NCBI RefSeq assembly: GCF_043641665.1
Contig: NC_092195.1
Span: 19,504,774 to 19,568,773 of the forward strand
From: Enoplosus armatus
Taxonomy: Eukaryota; Chordata; Actinopteri; Centrarchiformes; Enoplosidae
DNA: 64,000 nt
Reading direction: 5' to 3'
The notes below the pieces were generated by a model that had not been told where the DNA came from, searched no databases, and worked only from the letters and a program-made list of their open reading frames with translations. Below are positions 11,794 to 25,514 of the stretch, one piece after another. Both the position numbers and the translations under genes were made by a program. Within the stretch, counting starts at the first letter, position 1. Each line of letters begins with the position of its first letter.

Positions 11794-14700
11794 TATGCAA
11801 AAGAAAGCAATATGTGATGTTTAGGTTAAATGTATTAAACCTGACTGATATTGTTATACGTTTATAGTTTAGCAAACACATTTTATTGTGCCTCAAAAAG
11901 CCACAGTGGTGATAAGCTACGAACACTGTGGAGTCTACAGTAGATAAACACAGCATTCTCAGGTTTGAGAAATCGCAGCTTTTCTTTGTTTCATGTGACA
12001 GTAAATTGAATATCTTTGTAATTTGGACGTCATGTTAAGCTGTCAGAACCGGTTACAGGCATTTTTCACTGATTTGTTGCATTTTGTGTGTATAATCAAT
12101 CAATTATTCAGAAAAATCATCAACAGCAAAAATGAAAAGTCAAAGATTAGGAGAAATCAAACAAGACCATTGCTTTTATTTTACTTCAAATGCAGCTGAA
12201 GGTTTGAGAGCTACGAGTGATGGCAGGTGGTGTGAAGGAGTGAAAGGCTGAAATCACTTCCCTCTCTTCTTCAGACCATAGCCACAAAATCCCCTGTGCT
12301 AAATGGAAACAACATGGTTTATGAGACATCTGGTTTTAATTTTAAGAAACTGTTGGACTGGCCAACAAATTGTTTCAGTCACGGTCTCATTTGTTTTCAG
12401 CAGTTAAATAATGAACAATATTTTTTAACCAATTAAAGATTATTTACTATAGCATATAGTAATATATATAACTGTATTTTATACATCAGATTGAAAATGA
12501 CGTGAAAAGTCAATAGTGTACCTACCTGTTCATGCTGTAATATATATCTATAATGTAATGTAATGATGTCCTTGTAAAAGATAGCCTCTTTAGTGCACTG
12601 AATCTATATTTGGGACGTGACTTTTGAGTGTATACATCATGGTAGGCTATGAACTGTATATAGACTGCAGTAGTGCCACTTTCTACAGCCTTAAACGCGC
12701 CTGCGAGCAGACTGAGAGGTGCTCAACGCACCTCAAAGAACGGAAAAGGACTTCTACGTGAATATCGACGTATTCAGAGGCACTTTCTGGAAGTAAATAC
12801 ATGCTGCATACATTTTAGTAGCACTTGTCCGAAGCTGTTTGCTGTTGCTGTAGCACATTTTGTAAATGTACACTTTTACTGTCAGATTTATTAAATTTGA
12901 TGTATCCAATTAGGATTTCATGTATTAAATGTAATATTGCACAATAATAATAATAATATTGAAATACCTTTCAAGTGTTGACACAATGTAAGTGAACAAT
13001 ATTATGAAAATATTTGTTTATTTATATAACTGTACCTATAATACTACAGATGTTTGCAGTTTGTAAATGTAATTAAATTGCAATAAAATAAAAGTGTTTT
13101 TTTAATAAGGCTCTTTTTTTAATAACTTAAAACAGTTTGATAGCAGAATGAATGATGTTACTATAAATAATAAAGACTCAGATCTGCCAGTATTCTGCAG
13201 ATAAATTAATGAATAAATACAATTACAAACTGATTTTAAGTATGTTGACCTTAAAAAACATGGCCTGGCAGGCTCATATCTCAATAATGTCCTTGTAAAA
13301 TGATACACCAATGCAAATAGATCTCATGCACACACACAGACACACAGACACACACAGTGAGGATCATCTGGAGAGCTTCCCCAGATGTTTTCAAAAATAG
13401 ATCCACAGTCGTAAATCTGACACTACAACCTTTCAGCACCATGTACGTGCGGCGGTCCGCAGCTCTGACCCCTCAGCCTCACTGTCCAGCCAAGTCACAC
13501 TCTGAACCCTCATCCCAAAACAATCAGCTGGTTGGTGGATTTCAGCTCACAGACTCAGTGAAAGAAACTGTTTCACTGATCACATAAACAGGCGTTCATG
13601 CCAAAAATAGCATTGCCTCTAAATGGCTGCGCTGTGGGAATGCTGCAGGAAATCCATTTAAGTAACAGATTAATTAGTTTAAAGTTGTATCAGTGCAGAA
13701 ATGATTCTATTTGCAGACTAATCCACCGTTTTATTTGCCACTACTGCACACCTGTACCAGATGACATAGCTGCAATGTCTGTATATCTAGCTAAACTCTA
13801 CAGATCATGAATGCCAGGGTCATAATGAATGAAAAAATGTCATTTAATGTTTGAACAGAGTTTCTTCTGTCATTCAATTTTGCCACTTTGCAAACTTTGG
13901 CTCCATTTTATGCACACACTAACAGACATATATTCAACATGCTAGCTAGTTCATGCAGTCATACTGGTCTCGGTTTCCCAGGCTATCACTGTGGCAGGGA
14001 CGGCTACTGTACGATTTGTTTGCCAGAAAATCTTAATCTTTGACACCTCTGTGAAAAAGGGAAAGTCGGCGGCATTCACAGAGTGAGAGGACGGTGAGGT
14101 CAGACGGAGAGAAGGAGCAGCGACAGACCGCAGAATGCTGAACCGCTGCCCAGTCTAATAAAAACCGGAGAACTCGTAAATAACAAGCCGAGGTGAAAAA
14201 AACAACAACATGTAGGATGAATCCATTCAGCCTATGTAAGGATGTAAAAATGGCTTGCACCCCCAGATCGACTTAAAAATAGAAACATGACGCAGAACCG
14301 TATTGTTCTTTATTCCCAGATTTATTTCCAATTTTCTCCAGATTTGTTAGAGACCTTTGTTTGAAACTAAAAAAAACTGATAGATATCATGTTTTACCAA
14401 ATGCAACCTTGTAAATCCATTTTTAGTCACTGCCATGTCTTAAATTCAAATAAACGCTTGCTTGTGAAACTCTGTCCGGCTGGATAAACTTACTAGAGAA
14501 AACTAAACATACATGGTCGCAGAGCTGAAAACAAGTTCCTGAAAAGCTGACATTTTGGAGCAAGCAATAAACAACTACATGTATGAAGACATGCACATAT
14601 AAAACCAGAGTTTAAAGGCATTTGCAAATATGTTTTTATGGCTTTTAAGTCAAAAGGGGGAAATGCAGGTATGACAGGACACTAAAGCAGGATTTACACT

Positions 14701-16152
14701 GTTATGTACTCAGACACACACACACACCTCCACCTAAATCATCCCGTCGAGGTGTTGGTTCAGGTTTCCCTGAAAACTTCCAAGCAAAAGGTGATCATGA
14801 GTGACTCTAACCTTCGACCTTTGAACTCTCCGTCCCCACTCAACCCCCCTGCTTATCCCAGCAGCACCTAAATCATCCAAGCAGCCGATGTCAAATAGTA
14901 TACCGCTGCTGGTTTGAGCCAACAATAAATTCCTGATGTTATTAAGAGAGCATCTGTGAGGAGGAACAACTCCAAGTTATCTCACAAACCATCCTGAGCC
15001 AAAACGCATGAATTAGCAAGCTAATTAAAGGAAGACAGTTTGATTGCCGTGCCACACACGGGAAGCAAGTCGGACTTCACCTGATACGTTGCATTAACGC
15101 TAAGTATGCCAGGGTTGTATCACAGAGAGTGTGACTGTGTGTTTGTGTGTGTTTGTGTTGGCAAAGAGTCAGCAAGAAAAGAAAGAAGTTGACAAGACGA
15201 GAGATCATAGAAATGTAACTTTGCTGCAGTAATATAGTAAAAGACAATATCTGAGTGAAAATACAGACAAAATATGAAATATATCGTGATACATTTGGCC
15301 CCAGTGGAAGTGACAGGTTTCTGCAACTACATAAAGTTATCACATACCTGTACGGCAGCTGTTACTTTAAAGAACTACAAGTTAAATGCACATACTATAG
15401 AATGTTTAAATTGTCAGGAGGTTAGAAAGTAAGGAGGGTTTCAGCCGACTGAATGCCTTCCAGGAGGACTGTCTTAAAACGTGCACCATGATCGCGTCTG
15501 ACCCCTTTCACCCGTTCAGAACAGCTATGAACAGTGAACTTTGTACAGCGATCATGCCTCATAACCTACAGAAGTGATGGGCAAAACTTTGACAGTAAGA
15601 TCTACGTTGTAATTAACAAGAATTAATTAAAGTTTCTGCTGTTTAGGTCCATGACATTGATTTAACTGTGTATCTTTCTGGACCTTTTAAACCTAACTGA
15701 GGCCAGTAGAGATCCGTAGTTACATTCATCTTGAAACTAGCACCTCTTTACTCCTGTTTTCTCTGACGAAAACGTCTTACAGTTCGTTTAGGGATTCATA
15801 GAGCGCTTCCACTAGTGTGGCTAAAAAGCACTGCTGTGGCGTTCAGCAGCTGACTTGAAAGAAACTTGGAGTTCTGCTGGCAACATGTCATCAGAGCAGC
15901 ACGTGAACGCATGCTGGGACCGCATTTGGACCTGAAGGAGGAAAACAGATCTCCTGTGATGGGTACACGTCGTTTTCTGACTGCGACACCATCTCTGGGC
16001 GCCTGCTCTCAATTCCTCTCATCGCGACCTCAAGCCAAAGAAAAAATGTACTTGTCAATTCGTTTTATGAAGTGCTGATGTAGCTTTGAAAGTAATGCTA
16101 AGCTAAGATTAGACTTAGTGACTTCAGTCCTCACGGAGTGTGTTGGCCGTCT

Positions 16153-16192
16153 AGTCTGTCCGTCTGTCCGACAGACAGATGGACAGACAGAC
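16153..16192. other. Imperfect inverted repeat of GTCTGTC/GACAGAC
   Basis: AGTCTGTC-CG-TCTGTC is followed, after CG, by ACAGACAGATGGACAGACAGACT, giving a long stem with a small bulge. It may be a collapsed tetranucleotide microsatellite in two orientations. Confidence 0.6.
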
Positions 16193-16381
16193 TGACTCTG
16201 TGATAAAACCACAATCCTGAATTTTGCAGTGTCGACATGATGTTTTATCATGTGTATTATTGTTGTTTGTAATTAATAATTACTGAGCAAAATATATAAA
16301 TACATAAAACAATAACTGAGAACAACAAGAGAACTTTGGCTCTGTGAATAGCGTTGTCGATGGATCAGTCGCTCCACCACT

Positions 16382-16545
16382 TTGACTGAAGTATCTCAAC
16401 AACTGTTGGATGGATTGCCATGAAATTTGGTACAGATATTCATGGAGCCCAGACAATAAACTCTACTGGCTGTGGTGTTCCCCTGACTTTCACTTGTTAC
16501 TGTGAACATGTTAGCATGCTGGAGTTAGCATTTAGCTCAAATCAA
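16382..16545. repeat. Dispersed fish repeat, copy 2
   Basis: TATCTCAACAACTGTTGGATGGATTGCCATGAAATTTGGTACAGATATTCATGG-type sequence followed by TTAGCAT blocks, as at 3361 and 36778. Confidence 0.65.
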
Positions 16546-16581
16546 TGATGTGCCTAAGTACATCCTCACGTATACTCTTGA

Positions 16582-16842
16582 GGTGCTTTCAGATGGCACT
16601 GGCAACATCTGTATTCTGTATTTTGAATCACCTACAGCTGGGCACCTCCGATCTTACCAGCCTGTACATCGCAATTCATTTTCCAACCAAGTTGAAGAAG
16701 CTGAACCATCACAAACTCTGAATGCAGCGGTAAATAGCTACGCATGGTCATGAGAGCGGCAGACGTCCTCGCTGCTGCTGCTGCTGGTGTTTACAGTGAA
16801 AACAAGGGTGGAGGCAGCAACCTCTCGCTGTCTGAAAGCACC
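16582..16842. mobile_element. Non-autonomous DNA-transposon-like element (MITE), copy 2
   Basis: It begins GGTGCTTTCAGA and ends TCTGAAAGCACC, an exact 12-bp terminal inverted repeat, and has no coding capacity. The same ends and a related inner block (GGTCA-GAGAGCGGCAG) occur in the element at 28904-29038. No clear target-site duplication is visible. Confidence 0.6.
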
Positions 16843-17611
16843 ATTAGAGATTAAAAACCACATGCTGGAGTTTAATGATAGATCCCATGGTATACTTGAG
16901 CTTTTTGTGATGGGAGTATTGTACAGTTTGTACTTGAGTTACAGGTTGAACCTTTAAATCTGTTCCGATGATGATAGATGGGAAAGTTCTCTGGAAATGG
17001 AAACCTTCAGCGAGCATGCTGGGATATCAAGGGTATTAAAAGTATGTTTGGCCGCGACACAGATCCAAATGAATCCATCAAAATGACACGAGTGATGGTG
17101 TTATGCAGAGATGTGCTGCTCGGTGTGGGTTTCAGAGCAGGAGGTGACCCAGATCAAAAAAAGAGTGGGAACTACACACACACACACATCAACAGAGCAA
17201 TACATGGTCTAAAGTTCACATACAGCACATTCAGAACAAGTTCAATCTATCACAGACACAAACATGCATGAGTTCAAGCCTGCAGACCTGAGATCAGATG
17301 TTCAGTTCATGTTTAGTTTATGTACACAAATTCCAAAAGGCTACAACGGCCTCAGAGTCGAAGAGAGGCGACAATCGGAGGAAGATGAATCGTGTTCCTG
17401 ATGAAGCTCGGGAGAGGCCAGCTACTGGTCTCCTCTTCTCGCCCTCAGTCTGTCCATCCAGCTGTCTCTCCTCTCTTTTTCTGTCTGTCAGCAGAGCTAA
17501 AAGCTACTGCTCCATGAGGTCATGTCCCGACCTCACGCAATATTTCTCACTTCTACTGAGACCGTCTCTTTCTTTAACTAGCTGCCTACAGAGTGTATAA
17601 TGGTGCAATAG

Positions 17612-17880
17612 ATACGGTGGTGGAGAAAGTATTTAAATCCTTTATTCATGTAAAAGCGTAAAAAATACTCCCTACATTCAACGTTTAACTTAAGTACAAG
17701 TATATTATCGTATACTTTTACTAAGATGCAATGATGTCCTGACCCTGAAACAAATGTTGAGGGGGGAAAAAACAATGTCAAGACGACCTACTTTATACAG
17801 TTTGGTATTAGAAGAGTAGTAGAAGTACCTCAAAATTGTACTTGTTTACAATATTTGACTAAATGTAGTAACTTTCAGCC
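17612..17880. repeat. GTAAAAGTA-type dispersed repeat, copy 1
   Basis: Diverged sequence with GGTGGAGAAAGTATTTAAATCC, TTTATTCATGTAAAAG and AAGTACAAGTAT blocks, related to 42626-43105, 59412-59600 and (reverse) 63640-63790. Confidence 0.55.
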
Positions 17881-18477
17881 ACTGGACATATGAGTTACGG
17901 TGAAATCCTTTATATTGTTGTAATAAACCAAAATGAACCTTTAAAACGAAAATGGCCTCAAACCTTCAAACAGTCCAAAACATTAAACCACCAACAAGCT
18001 GCCTTTCTATCACCGCTGACTTCCTGCTCTGTGTCGAAGGCCATTTCATCACCCTCTTCCCCAAGATGACACTTCTCAGGTGGTCTCTCTGATCCTGTTA
18101 CATCATACTAGTGTTTACGACTCCCTCTTGACCTTCAGAGAATGATAGGAAGCTACTCGATCCACATGCAGCTGCGTTGAAAAGACCTGCAGGTGCCTCA
18201 TAAGTCAAAAGTACAGCAGCCTCGTCTGACATCTTTTTATAGTCTTTATGTTCTAATGCTCTGATTTTCATTCTTACTGTAGGAGATGTGCGGTCAGGAG
18301 GTGTAAATGGTTCACCACACCAGAGTTTTGGCACCACCTTCAGGATGGTTACCAATGCTAATTAAAATCTGGCAGAAGAGAAATAGTTCAGTCTCCCATA
18401 GCAGTCTGAATGTGATCTAACTATTTGTGATATTGCAGTATTCAAAATAAGAACAAGACGTCACAAATCCTTTGAAA

Positions 18478-20985
18478 GGATTTATTGCCTCTTTCTCATT
18501 ATAATTGGTCATAAATCAAAAGTGTTAGTCCAGTGATTCTACAGCCAGAGTGGAATGCGTGAGAAATGGGAGACATTTTTATATTTTAGCCAGCAATACG
18601 AGCAATGTAAACACAACACACATATCAACATATCAACCAGCCCTGTATCTCGATTCCAGTTAAATACGCTTCATGTGATTTAATCACAGCAAAACTTCAA
18701 AATCTGTGCAAACAAAATGAATTCACAGTCAAAAAATGTGAAGGACAGTTCATGTGTTAAAGTCCTGTAAACACCGTCTAAATTCACAATCAGCCAAAGC
18801 CTTTTCAGCACAAGTATCAACATATCATTTGCTGCCATTAAGACATTCATGAAATAAGACAATCATTTTGTTTTTTCCTGCCTTCAGTCCTGAGACTGGT
18901 GTGTTCAAATCCTCAACAGTATACATGGGTTCAGTAAAAGAGCTTTTTTGATTTCGTTATACAGTCTGAAATAAGCCACATGGGGATAACGGCATAAGGT
19001 AGGTTCATTATTTTAGGTAGAATGTCATTCAGTATTAAAATTAATTACAGGAATAGTTTGACATTTTAGGAAATACAATCAAACAGGATACAATGTGTTA
19101 ATTAGTGAGACTCAGAGCTGCTTCTAGGCAGATTTTGTTCCCTTTGGACAGAGCCTTGCTAGCTGTTTCCCCTTGTTTCCAGTCTTTATGCTAAGCTAAG
19201 CTAATAGAGCCGACTGCTGGCTCCAGCTTCATATTAAATGCACAGACATATGAGAGGCATCTATCTTCTCACCTAACTCCAAACGTATTTCCCAAATTGT
19301 TGAACTACTCCTTTAAGTTCCAAATATTTTCCTCAGATTGTCTGAGACTGCAGCTCCCGAAACATTGTGCCTGTTAAAAAGCCGCACAGTCATTTCACAA
19401 ACACGACAATCGCACTGCTTCCACTGAAACTGAAGCTCTGCTCACATGAGAATGAGGAGGTCAGTCATCTCATTCACTTTCTCTCTTTAACAAAAGGGGA
19501 GCATTTAGGAGGTGCAGGAGACGCAGCAAGACTGCTCTCTTAACGTCTAAATGTAAATCTGGTGGACATTAACAGTTTACTACATATTTAATGCAAAATG
19601 TGAAGCAGAGATTTACTCTTTCCTCTGATGGTCACAAAAAGGGGCCTTAAAGAAAGTAATTGGTTTTCACAGCTTTCTGATAACTTGTCCTACATTCCTG
19701 CTCTGGTTTACCTCACTTATTCAATTCAACTGGATTTGGAAATGGGCAAGTCAATTGGGATGAGATGCTGTTTTCAGGGGAAGTCAAAAAATTGCTTGGG
19801 GTGAAGTATTTCAGTAGTTTTGATTCACACCCATCGCTGAGTTCAGTAAAATATGTTATATTTAATACTTAGCTGATTTCATTCTTCAGGAAAAGTATGT
19901 GAAATATAAATAATTGAAAGTAATGAATACATTTGTGAATTTGGCTACTGATTTCAGAGTTACAATAAAATAAGCCTGCAGATAATAGGCACCCAGTAGT
20001 AAACAAAAATATGATTTTACATTGTAAACATCAATTTATAGATGTAATACGCCAGAAAGGAATGTTAATGTACCCCGTATGTCTCTCTGAACATATCTTA
20101 AACCATTCAGCCTACTTTAAGTGAGCTCAGTGATTCTATAAACACTCTCTAAACGCTGTACAATCGATAACTGGCGATAAATACCGGTCCATGGCATGAT
20201 AAACGTAATTTAAGCAAAGGCTTATCAGAACATTTTGAAGTCGCATCTTTAAATCCACTTACATTGTCATTATGTAATCAAACCACACTTCAGACCTACA
20301 GTAGTTACTTACAGTTAGTAAATAAAGAAAATTTGAGACGTGTGGACGAGGCTGTACTACTCCACAATTCACAGTGTGAGGGTGGGAACGTGTCCATCAT
20401 TTAATCCCATGTTCAGGCTAAAAACCCTCCTTTTCTTCGTGAGGAAACAAATGAGGTCAAAGAGTGAAATATGTCTCAAAATGTTTTTTCTTTAGGATTT
20501 ATATTTAAGTTAGACAGGCGGCTGCTGTCACTTTAAAATGAGTCAGGAAAATAATAATGGTGACTTTTCTTGAGATGTAGCACTCTGCCATGCCAGCAGG
20601 GGGAGCTGTTGTATTGAGATAAACATGCCAGATCAAAGACAAAGCTCTGTCCAGAGAGCCATCTACTGGGGAGGCCACGCAGATACATAAAAGATGCACA
20701 CCTGCCTGTCAGGACGTCACACATAGCCCTTAAATATCATTGGAAATGGCTCATATCATGTAATGGCTTCAACAGATTAATGCTTCATTTCCTGTCAAGA
20801 ATATTTGAAAGAACTATGATTCTTTCTGAATGAAATGATGTCATGAGTTGTTTCTACAGCTCTGTGGTGTTTCGCGTCTCTGCTTTGGGATCAGTGTGTG
20901 GAGTTAATCTCAGTGGGATGCACAGGAAGCTACAAACACAGATGCAGGTGAGATGGAAATCACAACCAACGTAACCGCCGACGAC
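18478..20985 (-). other. Region 3' of the NECAP-like gene, possible long 3'UTR
   Basis: No coding exon seen. On the minus strand AATAAA occurs within GGCAATAAATCC near 18480, which could end a 2.5-kb 3'UTR. The stretch contains the repeat at 19045-19320. The UTR assignment is inference. Confidence 0.3.
19045..19320. repeat. Conserved percomorph dispersed repeat (GGAATAGTTTGACATTTT type)
   Basis: It opens with GGAATAGTTTGACATTTTAGG, contains TTATGCTAAGCTAAGCTAA and CTGGCTCCAGCTTCATATT, and closes with GTTGAACTACTCCTTT. I recognise this as a family very common in spiny-rayed fish; ends are approximate. Confidence 0.75.
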
Positions 20986-21828
20986 TCAAAACTGGATCCA
21001 GTTTCCGGTGTCCTGTGGTCGTGATGGAGCAGAGCTGAAAACACACCGATTAATGTTTTTGATAACATCATATCATTTATTAAAAGCACAAGTCCAGTAT
21101 TTTGCTAAGTAAGTTATGACCTTTCTTACTACAAATTTAAAAAATACACTAAAAATATGCGATTTTAAAATAAGATTTCTTTTCGAGCTGAATGTACTAG
21201 TTCATAAGAGATATATATACTGTATATTACAAGAAATGAACTGTCTACCTTGCAGGAGCAGAGAAGTCTCCCCACAGATCTGAACTAGGGTTTGACTGAA
21301 CCACTGTGTTGGAGTTACTATTGTCCAGCTCCAACAGGCAGCCTGACAGAGACACAGAGAGAAACACAGCTCATTAAAAAGGTAGCTTACAAACTGACAC
21401 ACATTCCACTTCATTTTCTGCAGCCTGAAGCTCTAAAACGTACAACTCATTTAACAGCAACTAATTAACGCAGTTATTAAGAAAATAGGTCACTCCTGTA
21501 GGTTGAAGCTGCACAAGACTCTCAAGCGAAAATACAGTCCAAACTACAAAGAGGTTAATTGCTGTAAATGCACATGATGGCTATGATCACTGATATTAAA
21601 ATACTGATGCACAGAAAGTGACATTTAGGCTGAGTCTAGTGCAGCTTTAAGCTTTGCCATTTACCTGTTGCTGTGCCTCCTGTCTGGGGGACTATGTTGT
21701 GATTGGATGAGCCTGATGAAGGAGGCGGGGCTATCTTGCCTCCCGGTGGTGGTGGGAGGAGTCCAAACCCACCAGAGCTTTGTGGGCGGGGCTTATCCCT
21801 CTTTCTACCTTGCTAGAGACAGACAAAA

Positions 21829-21859
<31 letters not shown>

Positions 21860-24474
21860 CGTTTTTGAGAAGAAAAGAAAACCTCTCAGATGTTCATGAA
21901 GGATTTTAGGAATGTTTATGTGTTACCTTTGAGTTGTAACCACCAGTTACTTTACATGACATTTAGCTTAATCCCTTTGAACACATATCTGAAAAACTAT
22001 GTTTATTGTTTACACTTATTTTTATTTCTTTGTGTTTTATCCTGTGGTTTTGTTTCACTGCAGCAAAACCAAACGCCTCTTGGGGACAAATGACGTAACT
22101 GACTGACAGAAGAAGAGAGAGAAAACTTGACTTGAACAGAGAAAATGGAAACTAAATGGAAATTGATTGATTTGTGAACTTCAAAAGGTCCTCAGTGGTT
22201 TGGATCTCAACTTACACTTGAGCGGCATTTCAAGTTTTATAGGCAGCATAAAGTTGCATGTGTCATTTCTGGTTCATTTTGACCACTTGCAAGCTAATTC
22301 TATCATAAAACCTCTGACTAAAACACCATTACTTTCTACACTCGCCAACAGTCTCATTCTATTTGAAATGTTTTGAAAATGTAGTGAAAGCTGGACATTT
22401 TGATGAAACTGGTTCTCACCCCTATGTTGAGTGTGATGGTCTGTCCCTCTTTAAAGCCCAAGTCCAGTTTTGGTCCTGAATCCCCGAGCTGGACACTTTT
22501 ACTGATTTCATTCTCCTGTTTCACCCATCTGCAGGGAGGCAGAAACACTCATCACATCAGCCCGGAGACAGAAATAAACAACGCATCTCAGCAGAAAAAC
22601 TACAGCATGCAGCTTTCCACAAGTACAGTCCTGTAAATCTCAACGACAGCATCTTGTTTTCAAGGTAAAAGACAGTAACTGCTTACTTAAAATGGTCCTG
22701 CAAAGCCACGTTGAAATCAAAAGCGTCCCCTCGGTCCCCAAAGCCAACTCCTATGAAAGCGCTGCGACCTGTGGACAAGAGGTGACGTTACAGTTACTGA
22801 CATGAACAACAGCCAAGACAAAGTTCTTCAAATCCGCATGCTTAAAGGGGATTGAGGGCCTTCCAACAGGCAAGCTTAATAAATGATTCATAGTTATTCC
22901 TATCCACACCGTTGTCATCCTGTATCCGCAGAACAAAGTATCGGCTGGAGTCGCTGACTGTTTCCACCGCGACACCGGGATACTCCTTAACTGGTGCCTG
23001 GGCAAACAGCTCCCCTTCAAGACAGGAGGGAAAATGACAAACTAAATAGTGATCCATGTGTCAAAACAGTGAACCATCCATTTATCAATCTATTTTCTAA
23101 ACAGTTTCCTGGTTAGAGTCCCTGGGGGCTGGAGCCTATTTGGGGGTAAATCTTGGACAGGACAAGTTACACTGGGCTTCTGACGATTCGTACGATACAG
23201 TTGGCCTGTGCGAGCTGTGATGTAAGTGAGTGTCACGTAATGGGGTTTTAAAGTATAATACACAATGAAGTCACACCTGAGACCTTGTCCTCCAGTTTGA
23301 TGTACGCCACTTGGCCCTTGGCTGTGAGCCTCATTCGACCAGACCAGTCTGGAGTATCCAGCTTCCAGTCAGCTGCCCTGTAGACAAACAGGGTGTCAGA
23401 ATAAAACTTTACTCACAAGAAATTATATATTAACTGGACATAGACATTAATCTGTTTCACATACGTTGTCTTTTAAAACAACAATACAAATACAATCTGA
23501 ACCAATGGACCCTGGATTTCAATAACCAAGGTAGTCTTTAAACTGTCAAGGTAGTTTTAAAACGCCTGATCACCCTGATGAAACACATACATACAGAATT
23601 TTGAATAATATTACCATGATGAGAAAATGTGTGACGCTATTGATTAATCAAACGACAGAACATAAAAATCATAAAATCCTGTATTCTGTACACAAGAAAA
23701 CAGGCAAAAATGATTGAAAAGTCGCTCAATTCAGATTTATCTTGAGACACAGGTGGGAGTGGAACTAACTTAAACAAATATACTATATATACACACACAC
23801 ACATATATATACACAGACACATTTAATTTCTACACTGTATTTCAAATGGGACAAACATCTCTCCTTTGAGGGTGCTGGTGGACATATGGATCTATGTAAA
23901 TGTTCTTAGTGAACATTTTATGATTATTACCTTATCTGGGGTGAAGTTTTAATTAGTAATGACAACCTCAAGCAGAAACTATCTGGATGGAAAATCCTGA
24001 AAACGGCATTTTTCAATTCAATAGTTTCACTGTGTGAAGATGACATCCCAGCTGTCACACAGGCGAGTGGGACAGTGCTGGCACATCGCCCGCATCGACC
24101 CGGCATGATGACAAACACCCCCGTCACATCTCTGACAGCTCGGCCGCCCTGAACGACAAAGCGGCAGAGAAAAACCAGCCACCGGATTAAACCGTGGCTA
24201 CATCTTTACAAGTGGAAACGTCTCCTCGTCCCCGGTCTTCCAAAAACACAACATGAAGCCACGAAGAAAGCATGCGCTGGCAGCGAGCAGTGAAAGTGAA
24301 ATGCCCGCACCGAGCGAAACCAAACACCGTTAAATCACATTTTTACAGCGCCGTTAACGACCGGCAGTTATTTATTTACCTGTATGAGCGGTTTGAAGCT
24401 CGCGGCGGGATGCGATAAACGTTGACATCGGGTTTCACGCACAGGATCGACTCGTACTCGCCCTCGGCCGCCAT
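20986..24474 (-). CDS. necap2: NECAP2-like adaptin-ear-binding coat-associated protein (complete)
   Basis: A clathrin-coated-vesicle protein that binds AP-2 and controls its activation and accessory-protein recruitment. Eight exons in transcript order: 24474-24380, 23377-23277, 23014-22910, 22768-22687, 22528-22420, 21812-21665, 21342-21249, 21034-20986. All borders are GT/AG and phases match, giving 260 residues (human NECAP2 263, NECAP1 275). Residues 1 to about 130 form the PHear domain: [20 protein letters not shown] at the N-terminus, [30 protein letters not shown] and [18 protein letters not shown]. Next come [12 protein letters not shown], the proline-rich [10 protein letters not shown] linker, a DLWGDF motif (WxxF type, binds the AP-2 alpha ear) and a terminal NWIQF (WVQF in mammals, binds AP-1/GGA ears). 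GFGDRGDAF and TAKGQ favour NECAP2 over NECAP1. Its start lies head to head with the epsin gene. Confidence 0.92.
21822..21860. repeat. A-run followed by (TA)n
   Basis: Poly(A) merging into a TA dinucleotide repeat, just upstream (on the minus strand) of the sixth NECAP2-like exon. Confidence 0.9.
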
Positions 24475-24543
24475 CTTGAATCAACTGTTATTGATGTGGG
24501 AGTTGTGGTTGTGACTCATTTATTCGGTTCTTAACTGAGAGGG

Positions 24544-24603
<60 letters not shown>

Positions 24604-25000
24604 TTTGCGACGTCCTAACCGCCAGACGGCTTTAGCTGAAGCTCCCTCAGTAACCACAAGCATCAGAAATCCATGTACTTTACTCTCATGTAACTGCTTT
24701 TTGTGTTATAGAAATGTTACAATTTCCGGTGATTTGCTGTTCAATGTAATAATAATAGACACATAACTGGTTAACAGAAATGGGTATTTAACGGAGTAAA
24801 AATAAAAAAAATAAAAGATATAGTAAAGGGGCGTGGACTTGCAGGTGCTGAAAACTGCGGAAGCGGAAACCGTCGCGTCCGTGTCGTCTCCTCGAAGATT
24901 CCTGAAGATCTACTCGGGGTTAGTGCTATGTTTTTTTCACTGCAAATACGCATATGTAATACTTGAAATAACGCGCGACCAGTGGGTGTTATTTTGAACT
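24475..25000. promoter_or_regulatory. Probable shared divergent promoter of NECAP2-like (-) and epsin (+)
   Basis: The NECAP start codon (24474, -) and the epsin 5' region (+, first exon probably near 24860-24920) are separated by only a few hundred bases. The segment holds a (GT)n run and CpG-rich patches with CGGAAGCGGAAACCG near 24858, resembling ETS sites. No TATA box is evident. The epsin transcription start is inferred. Confidence 0.5.
24546..24602. repeat. (GT)n microsatellite in the divergent promoter
   Basis: An almost pure GT run of about 55 bases, 72 bases upstream of the NECAP2-like start codon. Confidence 0.95.
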
Positions 25001-25514
25001 AAAAGCAACGGGTGTTTGTCGAATTGTAACCCGTCAGTTGATCGCTAAAGTCTGATATTTAAGCTGATTGTTGCTAGCTTAACAACAACGCTCGACCGTT
25101 AGCCATATTGACGTCTGCTGGTCGTCTTCAGTCGCTCTCCGAGGTCCTGAAAACAAGATGTGCGACTACTGACAGATACGTTACTTGCAAGCACGTCGTC
25201 TTACAGTCGATATGGCTCACACTAATCATCCAGGTGCACTAAAAATCAGGTTTTAGCTGATATTTTCTCACACCATCCCTAGGATGCTAGCTTGTAGCTT
25301 AGCCAGATAGCTAACCTAGCTAGTTGAGGATCTGTGTTTGTCGCAGTGGTTATGGCAAATGACAAACAGATACGAGCTGTCACATACAGCAGGTGTAGGC
25401 ACACCTCTAGTCTAGCTTTGCAGTCACGTATTCATAATTGTCTGCTTGCCATTGTCACTCAGTGCCAACCCACGTCTCAGCTCTTTTTTATGTTGACGGG
25501 TTCCTCCCTGCAGC

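Larger units (their letters stand above)
11800..18470. other. Gene-poor spacer; repeats only
   Basis: No coding exon I can support. It holds AT-rich sequence (12400-13120), short CA-rich tracts (about 13330), a copy of the GGATTGCCATGAAATTTGGTACAGA repeat (16382-16545), a TIR-bearing element (16582-16842), an imperfect GTCTGTC hairpin (16153-16192) and a GTAAAAG-type repeat (17612-17880). The open frames here show no domain. Confidence 0.5.

Noticed and set aside
12250..12310. Possible minus-strand terminal exon ending GFCGYGLKKRGK with a nearby AATAAA
   Set aside because: There is an acceptor-like TTTAG and a poly(A) signal, but no upstream exon or family match could be found, so it is too short to support.
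14733..14925. 63-residue minus-strand frame
   Set aside because: Weak composition and no exon signals or homology.
18098..18355. 85-residue minus-strand frame
   Set aside because: No domain, no splice context and no homolog I recognise; it lies in a repeat-rich spacer.
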